64,000 nt of DNA. Source: Aporrectodea caliginosa. Its lineage: Eukaryota > Annelida > Clitellata > Crassiclitellata > Lumbricidae. The stretch lies in assembly GCA_020284085.1 (NCBI GenBank), contig JACEVL010000047.1:120001-184000 (forward strand), written 5' to 3'. Shown piece after piece: positions 55,151 through 64,000 of this stretch (position 1 is its first letter; the number at the start of each line of letters is the position of its first letter). The notes under the pieces are model-generated. The model was given only the letters and a program-made list of their open reading frames with translations. It had not been told where the DNA came from and searched no databases. A program made the position numbers and the translations under genes.

Positions 55151-57310
55151 ATGGCAGCTGAATTCCAAAAATGGATGAAGATTGCTTCAGAGTTGGGGTA
55201 CGAAGGATCGGAACTGAGGAATTTCGTTAAAGAAAAACAAGAAGAATGTAAAGCAGAGAAATTGAGACAAGAAGAGTTAGAAAAAGAGCAAAGATTAGCA
55301 GAGCGCGAACGCGAAGAAAAGAAACGCGTTGAAGACATAGCTAGAGAAGAAAAGAAACGCGTTGAAGACATAGCTAGAGAAGAAAAGAAGCAAGCGCTAG
55401 AAAGAGAGGATAGACTTAGAACCTCAGAGAGAGAAGCGAGTTTGAAACAATTGGAGATAGAAAATATGAAGGAGATCAAACTGAAAGAATTGGAGATAAG
55501 AGCGGCTCATGATAAGCATCAGGCAGAAAGAGGTGATTTCGTTCAAAATGGTGTAGGTAGAGAATACGCAGGTACAAGCGATCACACTAAGAATGTGAAA
55601 ATGCCGATGTTTAGAGAGGACAGAGATTGCCTCGACGCTTATCTACTACGGTTTGAACGGGCGTGTACCGTGTATGAGGTACCCGAGAGGTTTTGGGCTA
55701 TGACACTTGCTAGGTCGTTAGAAGGAAAAGCCCTAGAAGTCTATCAGAGACTCGACGTTGAGCAAGCGCATGATTACGAGAAGTTAAAGCAGGAATTGCT
55801 TAGAAGGTTCAAGCTCACGGAAGGAGGGTACCGCAAACTTTTTAAGACTTCTCGAAGACAGGAAGATGAGACAGTGGAACAATTCCTACAGAGAGTACAG
55901 AGGTACTTAAGACAGTGGTTGTTAATGGCAGGGTTCAAAGATGATTATGAAGGTTTGGAATCCTTGATTTTGAAAGACCAGTTCTTTGTCACCTGTGATG
56001 ACGACATGAGATGTTTTCTTAAGGAAAAAGGAAAAATGAGTTTAGCAGATACGCTAGTGCAGGCTCAGAACTACGTTGAAGCAAAAGAAAGCAGAGAGAA
56101 GAAGTGGATCCCCACTTTTAAGAAACGAGATAAAGATCTCAGGGATCATACGAGAGAGTCTGATTGTGAAGACATTGAGAGACACAGTGGTGGTCCGAAT
56201 AAGAATAAGACCAGAGAACATAGAAATCCTAAAGAGAGAAACCAATTCAAGAATGATTGGAATTTCCGAGAAAGAAGAACAGTGAGAGATGATGCTGAGA
56301 ATAAGAAAAAGGGATGTTACCATTGCGGGTCGTTACAGCATTATGCTAATAGGTGTGACAAGGTAGGCCAAACGGCTAAGGTACACACAATGGCCACAAT
56401 GCTATGTGTGGAAGAAGAGGAAGAAGAGGAGGAAGAAAAAGAGGAAGAGGAAGAAGAAGAGGAAGAAGGATTAGTAGTTGGTATAGCGTGTTTTAAACAT
56501 GAGGACGCTAACCATGTTTGTGATGAGATCTTAATTGGAAAAGACAACATAAGCACAGTCTCGGTTAACCAAAGAATTGTGAAATGTCTTTATGATACAG
56601 GCGCATCATGTGTAGCGATCAGGAAAGGTTTAGAGAAACCTAAGCCACACACAGGTCAAAAGGTTATCTGTATACTAGCTAATGGGATTAGAAAGGAATA
56701 TCCCACGGCCTGGATAGATATCCAAGGAGATGAATTTGTGGGCCAAGCTGAAGCCCTGGTTATTGAAGATTTAGTCGAGGAATTGATTGTGGGACCGAGC
56801 TTATATGAGAAAACTTGTGTCATAGATAGGTCGGATGTAGAAACTTGGGATGTTGGAACCAACACTGATCCAGATTTTGAAACTAGCTATAAGGAGATGT
56901 GTCGAGAGGAAACTCACAAGCTAGTAGGAAGTAGCCACAAGGTTAAAAATAAGGAAAATGTAAAGGTTAACAAACCTCAGCATAATTCGATCATACAGGG
57001 TAAACAAGAGAAAATAGAAGAACCTGTAGAAGAGATATTTGCAATGAGTGTGGTACAGGAGCACTTAAGAGAAGATTGTAGGTCTGAGAGGAAACTAAGA
57101 AATCCTGATACCAGGAGTTGTGCGAATTGTCAGGCAAAGGATAAATTCGACAAACAGATAAGATATAAAGAGAATAAGTGGAATTGGCGAAGGTCAGAGC
57201 GATGGAATGGTGGTGTAGATAGGGCGGAACTAGCTGCAGCCAGAGTTAGAAGTAGGAATGGAAATGATTGGAGATCAAGAGGGAATGGGAAGCTCGTGCG
57301 TACCGAATGA
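55151..57310 (+). CDS. LTR retrotransposon Gag with zinc knuckle and protease-like domain
   Basis: 719 codons without a stop. Residues 1-130 are charged coiled coil with a duplicated EEKKRVEDIAR unit. About 145-310 is a retrotransposon Gag core (LEGKALEVYQRL, EQFLQRVQRYL). A CCHC zinc knuckle CYHCGSLQHYANRC is at about 388, and a pure Glu run near 420-440. An aspartic-protease-type motif LYDTGASCVA is at about 480. Gag packages the element RNA. The C-terminal third is basic and polar. Intactness suggests recent activity or selection, while pol beyond it is broken. Confidence 0.85.
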   Translation: MAAEFQKWMKIASELGYEGSELRNFVKEKQEECKAEKLRQEELEKEQRLAEREREEKKRVEDIAREEKKRVEDIAREEKKQALEREDRLRTSEREASLKQLEIENMKEIKLKELEIRAAHDKHQAERGDFVQNGVGREYAGTSDHTKNVKMPMFREDRDCLDAYLLRFERACTVYEVPERFWAMTLARSLEGKALEVYQRLDVEQAHDYEKLKQELLRRFKLTEGGYRKLFKTSRRQEDETVEQFLQRVQRYLRQWLLMAGFKDDYEGLESLILKDQFFVTCDDDMRCFLKEKGKMSLADTLVQAQNYVEAKESREKKWIPTFKKRDKDLRDHTRESDCEDIERHSGGPNKNKTREHRNPKERNQFKNDWNFRERRTVRDDAENKKKGCYHCGSLQHYANRCDKVGQTAKVHTMATMLCVEEEEEEEEEKEEEEEEEEEGLVVGIACFKHEDANHVCDEILIGKDNISTVSVNQRIVKCLYDTGASCVAIRKGLEKPKPHTGQKVICILANGIRKEYPTAWIDIQGDEFVGQAEALVIEDLVEELIVGPSLYEKTCVIDRSDVETWDVGTNTDPDFETSYKEMCREETHKLVGSSHKVKNKENVKVNKPQHNSIIQGKQEKIEEPVEEIFAMSVVQEHLREDCRSERKLRNPDTRSCANCQAKDKFDKQIRYKENKWNWRRSERWNGGVDRAELAAARVRSRNGNDWRSRGNGKLVRTE

Positions 57311-57569
57311 GTAACACGCAGCAGAGAAAACTATTTAGAAATGAAAGTCAAAGAAGACCGGAGAGATCTTCTGATGGATTTTGGAGAAGGCGTGATAATG
57401 ATAATTACGCCAATGTCAAATGTCGCATGTGTAGAGAGAAGGGCGAGGAGGGAAATTCAAGGAGTTTCGGTTGTAAGAGATTCAGTGGATTTGACAGATG
57501 GAAAGGAGCTCCAAGATGTTATAGAGATGAGCAGTGGTGGAGGAAACCACATTGGGAGCGATAGCTAAA

Positions 57570-58421
57570 TCATCATTAAGTTAAGAAGATGAATAGTAGT
57601 TAAGTATTAGCAAAACCAGAGTAATGGTAAGTTTGAGATGTAGGGATTAGCTAAGTAATATAGATATTAAGGCGTTAAGATAATTGCTGTTGTTATGCAA
57701 AAAAAATAACAAAGTGAAGTTAAAATGCTAAGTAATGTGCACAGCGTGAGTTGAACTGTGTAATGTTAGTTTCTTCAAAGAGTTTATATGTTAATGATTA
57801 GTTGAGCATAAGAATAGTCATTGTAGAGTTGGGTGATCTACAAGTGAAACAATGTTAGTATATTCAAGGAATTTCTTAGGAGATGTAGATTATTATAAGA
57901 AGTTCAAGGAGACTGAGAGAGAGAGAAGGTATTTGGTTGAAGAAAGAAAGTGCCTTGCGATGGTTTAGTGGAGTCAGAAATTTTACCGGTAATTATATGA
58001 CAAAGATTTCATAATAGCGACTAACCACGACAGACTACAATAGTGGAAGACTGGTAGTATTAGGAATGCAAGGGTAATGCGTTGGTACTTAGCACTGCAG
58101 AACTATAAATTCAGAGTCAAATACATTAGAAGTAGTGACAATGTAGTGACAGACTATCTAAGTAGAGGACAGGAATAGTCAGTGGATCAGAATCAGATGT
58201 AAACAGATGATAGGTAAAATTAGAGTATAGGTAAGATAAATGGTGATTATCAGAGAGTGTCTATCTCTGGAAGTAATTAAGTGTTGTAAGTGTTATTACA
58301 GCGATAGCTAAAGTTAGAATGTTAGTTTTATGTTGAACATAGGAATAGATAAGAAGTTTGTTTAATATAAAAAGGTCATTGAATAGAGAATTTGTAACAA
58401 ATTCTACTTATTGGGGTCTGT
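57570..58421 (+). pseudogene. decayed pol remnant (reverse transcriptase/RNase H)
   Basis: Short pieces in different frames read FLGDVDYYKKF (end of reverse transcriptase), then ALRWFSGVRNF, FIIATNHDR and RWYLALQNYKFRVKYI followed by VVTDYLSR. The last is the RNase H/linker 'RW...L..Y.F.I.Y..G..N..aD.LSR' pattern. Most of reverse transcriptase and all integrase are deleted. A frame at 57268-57564 shortly after gag has no recognisable domain. Confidence 0.65.
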
Positions 58422-59295
58422 TGTAACGATTCCCTTACTATTATAACAAACATTCATATCTCTTCATATATACGTATATAGATTTTAATAGGTGCAGTAG
58501 AAGATTGTATCGTTAATGATTAATTATAGCATTCTTTGTGTTAAACTTTAATTAATCAACCGGCGTAGATAATCGGCGCAATTCCAGGGGAATTATTAGT
58601 CTTTATTGTCTGAACGTCATGGATACATAACTACGATGAAACCATGCCATTGGAACGTCATGGATACATAACTACGATGAAACCATGCCACGTAAGCAGT
58701 TATATTCGTCGGAACTTCCATGAACTGAACTGTTGGATTAAAGTCGATAGCGAGTCGAATATAAGAGCGAAGGGATTCATACAAATCTTCCATATTCTAC
58801 TTTACTACAAGAAGATGCGATGCTACGTGAGTTCCACATTTTACAGAAGAGATTCACTCGTCAACTCAACTAAAGACATGATCGTCATCATCATCCACAG
58901 TGAGATCTACGCTTGTCTGGAATAAAAGTCCGTTGGGGTTATACAGAAGTGACTACAAGAATATCTACGTGGGAGGTATTTAATTCCCCTTAGGCCTAAT
59001 ACCCTGTAGAATGCGCTGGTTTAAGTAAGGATAGTTTATAAAAGTAAAACAATCTTAATAGATTACCCTAGACAAGAAAACGAGACCATATGTAGATAAC
59101 ATTTCATTAGTTTGACGATTTGATGATAATTATAATTTAAATTTGAAATGTGTTGCATTGATTTGATTGGTTGAACTATATAACTTGACATACATTCATC
59201 CAATCGCAATGGATTTAGACATTATAGGTAACACGTACACACGATCAGTGTATACCCGAAAATAGATAAAAATCTATTATTAGGGGACCGTTACA
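58422..59295 (+). repeat. 3' LTR (874 bp, internally deleted)
   Basis: Matches the 5' LTR along its whole length except for a ~320-bp deletion covering the TATA region. A ~38-bp local duplication of AACGTCATGGATACATAACT... lies at the junction (58633-58690). Confidence 0.9.
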
Positions 59296-59725
59296 GGGCG
59301 CTATATAAAACTACTGTAATAATAATTTTGCCCGTTCACAAACGGTGGCCAGCTCAGCAGTACTCCCAGCCATTATCGATGTCTGATGGATTGAATGTTA
59401 GATAAAAATGAAAAAGTAGGAGAGAAAGAAAGGTAGAACAAGAAGGAAGGAAACAAAGCCACTTTGGTCAAGTCGGCTTGCCTTCCGATGCCGCCCCTAA
59501 GCCTCTGTTAGGAGCGGCATCACTCTGAGAAGTCTCCGTTAAACAGTAAATATAATTGTAGAAAAGCAAGCAGTTTCTTATAAATGTTTACCAAATATGA
59601 GCATATTATATTATTTTCCATAATACAAATAATCCAGCAAATAAAATGCATCGCTTAATTTGATTTTTATTGTTATTAAAAGTGAAACTAAATAGGGCCT
59701 ACTACGGCGCACAGTAAGCCTGTGT
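59296..59725. other. SINE 3' remnant and non-coding stretch
   Basis: Starts with GGGCGCTATATAAAACTACT (rest of the SINE). A short hairpin at 59497-59531 pairs GATGCCGC-CCTAA with TTAGGAGCGGCATC. Nothing else is recognised. Confidence 0.5.
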
Positions 59726-59729
59726 ACCG

Positions 59730-60872
59730 CTCGGTCTGAGCCCACACTTTGCACTGCTGGAGTACCACAGGGATCTGTCCTCGGTCCTTTATTATTTACA
59801 GTCTTTACTTCCCCAATCAGTCATATAGCTAAGCACTTTGGAATCCAATTACAACAGTACGCGGATGATACTCAGCTACATATTGCTCTGTCACACACTG
59901 ACCAGTCTGGCAAATTACAACTTGAAGAGTGCCTCTCATCTATGTATGCATGGTTCTGTTTAAATGGTTTGGCCATAAACCCAAACAAGTCTGAGGCAAT
60001 TCTGTTCGGTTCATGCCAACGCCTGCGTTCTTTCCTTTCACTTTCTAGTGTCGACCTCGCAGGCACTGCTGTGCCACTTTTAGATACTGTCAAAACACTT
60101 GGAGTAACCTTGGACAGTAATCTCACATTCCGACCGCACATAACAAACCTTTGTAACTCTTGTTTATGTCACATCAGGGCAATACGTCACATCAGGTCGG
60201 CTCTCACCAAGAATATGTCTCATACCATTGTATCCTCTCGTCCTGATTAAGCTAATTCACATCAGGTCGGCTCTAACCAAGAATATGTCTCATACCATTG
60301 TATCCTCTCGTCTTGATTATGCTAATTCCCTTTTGTGGGTATCTCAGACCTTGAACTCAAAAGGCTGCAAAGAATCCAAAACTCCTTAGCTCGTGTAGTG
60401 ATGCGTGTCCCACTACGAACATGCTCCTCAGTCCTACTCCATGAGCTGCATTGGCTTCCTGTTGAATTCAGAATAAAATTTAAATTGGCCTGTTTGACCT
60501 ACAAAGCCCTCAGCACCAGAACACCTACCTACATTCATGCACTACTAAATCCTTACATCCCTCCTTGTTGCCTGCGATCATCAAGTACCAGTCTCTTAGC
60601 TGAGCCTCGATGCAGAACAGTTATGGGCTCGAATGCATTCCATGCTTCTGCTCCAAAAGAATGGAATCAAATGGAATCTCTTCGTAGCTCAAATTCACTT
60701 CCTTCCTTCAAAAAGCGACTGAAACTCACTATTTCTCCTTGGCTTTCGAGGATTTGGAAATCTAAGAGCATCTTCACCCTGGCGGCTAACTATCCGCGCC
60801 TCAGATTCACATTTCGGTGTGACCTCGAGCGCGTTATAAATTTTTTAATAATAATAATAATAAGCCGTGTTT
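59730..60872 (+). pseudogene. CR1-like LINE, reverse transcriptase to 3' end
   Basis: Frames read GVPQGSVLGPLLFTVFTSPI, then QLQQYADDTQLHIALSHTDQ (YADD catalytic core), then WFCLNGLAINPNKSEAILFG and LGVTLDSNLTF. A second frame has KRLQRIQNSLARVV, LLHELHWLPVEFRIKFKLAC and APKEWNQMESLR. This is reverse transcriptase palm/thumb plus the conserved C-terminus of CR1/L2-type LINEs. It is 5'-truncated and ends GACCTCGAGCGCGTTATAAA with an (AAT)n tail. One ~69-bp tandem duplication (60168-60322) breaks the frame. Confidence 0.85.
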
Positions 60873-60874
60873 GC

Positions 60875-61500
60875 GCCGTTACTGTAAAACGGAATAAAAG
60901 TTATTAATTATCTTTGAAGAATGCTGCGCTGTGTCTTGCCTTTTACGTAACGGACACAATCATTACTGTACGTTGCTTCCGCGAAATAATGACATAAACA
61001 AATTTAAGAAAAAACTTAAATGGTATTATTTTTCATAAATAAAAATTGGGGTCTGTCTTTAATTCATTCATTTCCATTTGATGATTCCGTTTGGTTCGCA
61101 CTATAGTATTTATTACTGTAACTAATGAGATAATAACTTTAAGAGTCTCAATGTGAGATACTATAATAAGAGTTAATTAAGCCTAAGCCTACTAGTTCCT
61201 CTCGGCCCATTCGTATTAACTTACAGGCACTCGCAGTATTCATTAATTCATTCATTACGAATGAAAATGAGTAAGAGGCTGAGCTAAGTGGGGCTGAATT
61301 TTGAAAAACACTGAAAATATGGGGCTGAAGCGCCGAGAAAAAAAAAGTAGGCGGTGCTGCAGCAGCTATGCGCCCATATTTTGTTTCTTCCACATCCGCA
61401 ACAGATGCGGCGAGTCAGAGACAATAGCAGCTCATGAAATAAAATGTTTTATTATCTAATAATATAGATTTCAGTCAGTACAAAATGTAGGCTCTAGCTA
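60875..61500. other. non-coding stretch
   Basis: AT-rich, no features seen. Confidence 0.45.
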
Positions 61501-61522
61501 AAACGGATAATTAAAACATGCA

Positions 61523-62857
61523 ATGAAAAGTGATAAATCCAGTCAAGCTATCAACTTCATAAAAAAAAATTGTAGGCGTATATGTAATAAGATCGACCGT
61601 CGTAATGAAAACTGCAATCTAAGAGAAATAGCATGCCGGTATCCAAAATTAAGTGGCCAAGGGCGGAACTCTGGGCCGTCGTACCAGGAGATATTTCAGC
61701 TACGTACGCCTCTGGGGACGAGGTTTCCAGGGCAGAGATCCTCTGATTGCCTTGACCCTACCGTCTTCATCAACGAACATCTGACTAAAGCCAACGCGGA
61801 GATTTACTTTGTTCACGTCAACTCCTACGGAACAAACGAATATCGGGAACCTGGACCTATGGCGGGGAGGTCTACATCAAGAGGACATCGTCGCCTGACG
61901 AAAAACCCACCATAGTTAGGTCGCTTAATGACCTACATATGGAGGACAATTATTAGGTTCGGATAACCATGCAGCGAGTTGCTTCTCGTCTATTCTAAAA
62001 TGTTGCCAGGAATATGGGATGTTGCTACTGCTGTCTTCTTAAGTCGGTTTACTTTGGATTCGTTTTGGTTTTGGACTGAGCAGCCTTGGGTTGTATGTCT
62101 ATGCCGGGCTGTTTAACGACTGTGGACATAGGCGCAGTGGTAGGTTCGTCGTACACGCATGAACCAGGGCAATCTACTTAGTTAATCAAAAGGGAACTAT
62201 GGCCTCTGTCCAGTTTACCAATCCTATGAACGACAACTCAGCCTACACTCCCAGCGAACTGATCCTAAACCTTACTGAAGAATATCCAGAAAACCCCTTC
62301 ATCGCTAATAGCCCGGGTATAGACCCCGACATCAACTTATAATCAACTAAAGTCATGTTTATGTAATTGCATAACTGCAGTCCAGTCTTTTAAATTGTTA
62401 CATATTATCCGTAAGATAAATAAGGTTTCTGATATAAATGTTTTGTTTTCGATTGTTTAGCCAACAGTTTTGGCACTATCAGAAAATAGCTGGTTGAAAG
62501 GGGACGTTACAAGTTGCATAAATATACCTTGCTATACCTTCCTACATATATGTAGACCCGAGGGTAACGAAGGTGAAGGTGGGTGGAATTTTCTAATTAG
62601 GAACGATTGCGTCTCATACTTTAGAAAAATTGGGACTTATGAAAGTCTATTTGTAAAAATAAAACAAACAGCAGGAAAAGGTTGTATCGTTTACAGGTCC
62701 TGGGAATCGACCTTGTGCTGTTTAACCATGAGTTTGACACACGGCTCTCTAGTTTATATCGCTTGAAATTAGACAATGTCATATTCTTAGCAGGAGATTA
62801 CAACATGGATTTACTTAAAATCAACTCGCTTGCACTCACACACTCTTTCTGTAATAT
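61523..62857 (+). pseudogene. LINE ORF1 end and ORF2 endonuclease fragment
   Basis: 61523-61915 and adjoining frames give DCLDPTVFINEHLTKANAEI and KRTSSDEKPTIVRSLNDL, a LINE ORF1-type C-terminus. ORF2-like sequence follows: an AALSETWLKGD-like start at 62465 (read as ALSENSWLKGDVTSC), then FLIRNDCVSYFRKIGTYESL, and VIFLAGDYNMDLLKI near 62790-62825. The GDYN and ALSE motifs are from the apurinic endonuclease domain. Several stops and frame changes; the element is cut at 62858 by a MITE. Confidence 0.6.
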
Positions 62858-62859
62858 AG

Positions 62860-63295
62860 GGGAGGACGGGGCTTGTTGTCTCAAGGGTATGTTGTCTCAA
62901 CAATCGTGTAGCAAAAACTGTATGATCTTTTGTGGATGCGTATACACAACATCCCGATCATTTATAAACAATTTAGGATAATATAGCTAATATTTAGCTA
63001 TAGAGGTTAGTCAACGGGTTAAATGTAATTTTTTCACAATCCAAAAGCAACTTTTCGCATGTTAATGATTTTCATTATGTTGAAAGGCTCTTTCACATAT
63101 ACAAATTATTTTTAGCCAGTTACTTAGTTAATAAACCTGCTATATTAGTATGCAATGCGCTGGAACGTTGAAGATACGTGCTGTGCGCTGGTGATGTTGA
63201 TTTCAGACAAATTTGCAAGTGGTCTGTTGTCACAATTTGTGACAACATACCCCATGCAAAATTTCAGCTTGAGACAACATACCCCGTTACTGTAT
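62860..63295. mobile_element. MITE with TTGTTGTCTCAAG ends
   Basis: The left end ACGGGGCTTGTTGTCTCAAG pairs imperfectly with the right end, whose complement is ACGGGGTATGTTGTCTCAAG. A second copy of GGGTATGTTGTCTCAA lies just inside the left end. It interrupts the LINE endonuclease frame. No clear duplication. Confidence 0.6.
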
Positions 63296-63440
63296 TTTTG
63301 TGTCACATTTTATTGTACTATAGCAGCTCGACTGTGTAATTTTCAGGTATTATGAGGCATCACACTCATTCACTCTTTCATCACAACCCGACTTCATTAC
63401 TGCTCAATCTATGTTGACCTGCCAGTTCAGCGGCTGGGGT
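63295..63440. other. short non-coding stretch
   Basis: Nothing recognised between the MITE and the motif array. Confidence 0.4.
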
Positions 63441-63775
63441 GCCTAAATCGGGTAACCGTCCAAATCGTCGCAGATCAGTTCGTCGCAGCCATCTAGTCGC
63501 TAATCATTTTGTCGTAATCTAATTGGTCGCCGATTCTTTCGTCGCTAACGAGTCGTCGCAATCAGTTAGTCGCAATCAATTAGTCGCGAGTCAATTGGTC
63601 GTAATCATGTCGTTATAACTGGTCGCAGATTGTTGTGAGTTAGATCGTAATTAATTGTATATCAATTAGTCGCTAACCAATTAATCATGTCGTATAATTG
63701 GTCGTAGATTGTTGTGAGTTAGAGCGTAATTAATTGTATATCAATTAGTCGCTAACCAATTAGGATCAAAACAGT
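63440..63775. repeat. degenerate TTAGTCGC motif array with a 79-bp tandem duplication
   Basis: Units such as CAATTAGTCGC, CAATTGGTCG and CATTTTGTCG are spaced 10-14 bp from 63440 to 63610. A ~79-bp segment (AATCATGTCGT...ACCAATTA) then occurs twice at about 63605-63765. Comparable arrays at 16100, 40610 and 45650 sit at element ends, so this may be one end of a transposon that extends past the window. Confidence 0.6.
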
Positions 63776-64000
63776 ACTGGACTCGTACAACAATGACAAC
63801 ATTTTGCAATACCTGAGAAACATCGCTCACAGCATCGCATTTTGAAACGGACTCTTTCTGCTAAAACAGCATCAAATGTGCTTTATTGTCAGTTTAAACT
63901 TTTTAGAACTTTAGTTTATAAATTAGCTTTGCTTCACTAACTTGTTTTGTAATATCAATGTGCTTTATTGTCAGTTTAGCCTATTACTTTTCGTTAATAA
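63776..64000. other. window end, nothing recognised
   Basis: AT-rich; includes a direct repeat of TGTGCTTTATTGTCAGTTTA (63870s and 63960s). Confidence 0.5.

Larger units (their letters stand above)
53652..59295 (+). mobile_element. LTR retrotransposon, gag/protease intact, pol decayed
   Basis: Two LTRs begin TGTAACG and end CGTTACA. The element is flanked by an exact 5-bp duplication GGGCG (53647-53651 and 59296-59300). It landed in the GGGGCGCTATATAA module of a SINE. The internal region runs from a primer-binding region through a Gag/protease-like ORF to relics of reverse transcriptase/RNase H. A Gypsy-type element is inferred from the gag zinc knuckle, the protease motif and RNase H remnants. 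Confidence 0.9.

Noticed and set aside
58644..58925. 93-codon frame in the 3' LTR
   Set aside because: Non-coding LTR sequence, partly the local duplication.

Overview
This window is animal nuclear DNA, most likely from a marine invertebrate. Its protein-coding signal sits in short exons bounded by AG/GT sites and separated by repeat-filled introns. Most of the remainder is transposable elements: LINEs, tRNA-derived SINEs, mariner, piggyBac, hAT and Harbinger-type DNA elements, and one LTR retrotransposon. No bacterial-style operons are present. I cannot place the species from the sequence alone.

The main content is a pair of related genes on the + strand. Gene B (25735-47026) can be assembled from nine exons whose splice phases all agree. 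It reads: short N-terminus, charged/acidic region, SH3 domain split over two exons, 29-nt linker exon, F-box-like exon, CARD exon, TRADD-N-like exon, six-bladed NHL-like beta-propeller exon. The spliced length is about 888 codons. Gene A (5841-16205) has the same linker, F-box-like, CARD, TRADD-N-like and propeller exons. Three pairs have identical lengths (29, 187 and 288 nt). Gene A lacks the SH3 block and carries a frameshift in the propeller, a GC splice donor, and a fold-back transposon at its 3' end, so it looks like a decaying paralogue. In gene B a Harbinger-like MITE (TTA target duplication) splits the exon carrying the first half of the SH3 domain. CARD and TRADD-N-like domains belong to death-fold/innate-immune signalling, F-boxes recruit SCF ubiquitin ligase, and SH3 and propeller domains bind ligands. 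The combination suggests an immune-type adaptor or receptor, which is inference.

Region by region: 1-5540 holds SINEs and a piggyBac relic. 5540-16205 is gene A, with a nest of three DNA transposons in one intron. 16100-17107 is a fold-back element. 17110-25500 holds LINE and SINE fragments. 25735-47026 is gene B, whose last intron (9.4 kb) holds a LINE broken by a DNA transposon, a probable solo LTR, a hAT element with a nested MITE, and several inverted arrays. 47027-51140 holds a minisatellite with hairpin, SINE and LINE relics and a decayed transposase. 51656-51982 (minus) is the last exon of a METTL24-like methyltransferase gene. 53652-59295 is an LTR retrotransposon with a 719-codon Gag/protease-like ORF and decayed pol. 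59730-63770 holds two LINE fragments, a MITE and a degenerate short-motif array.
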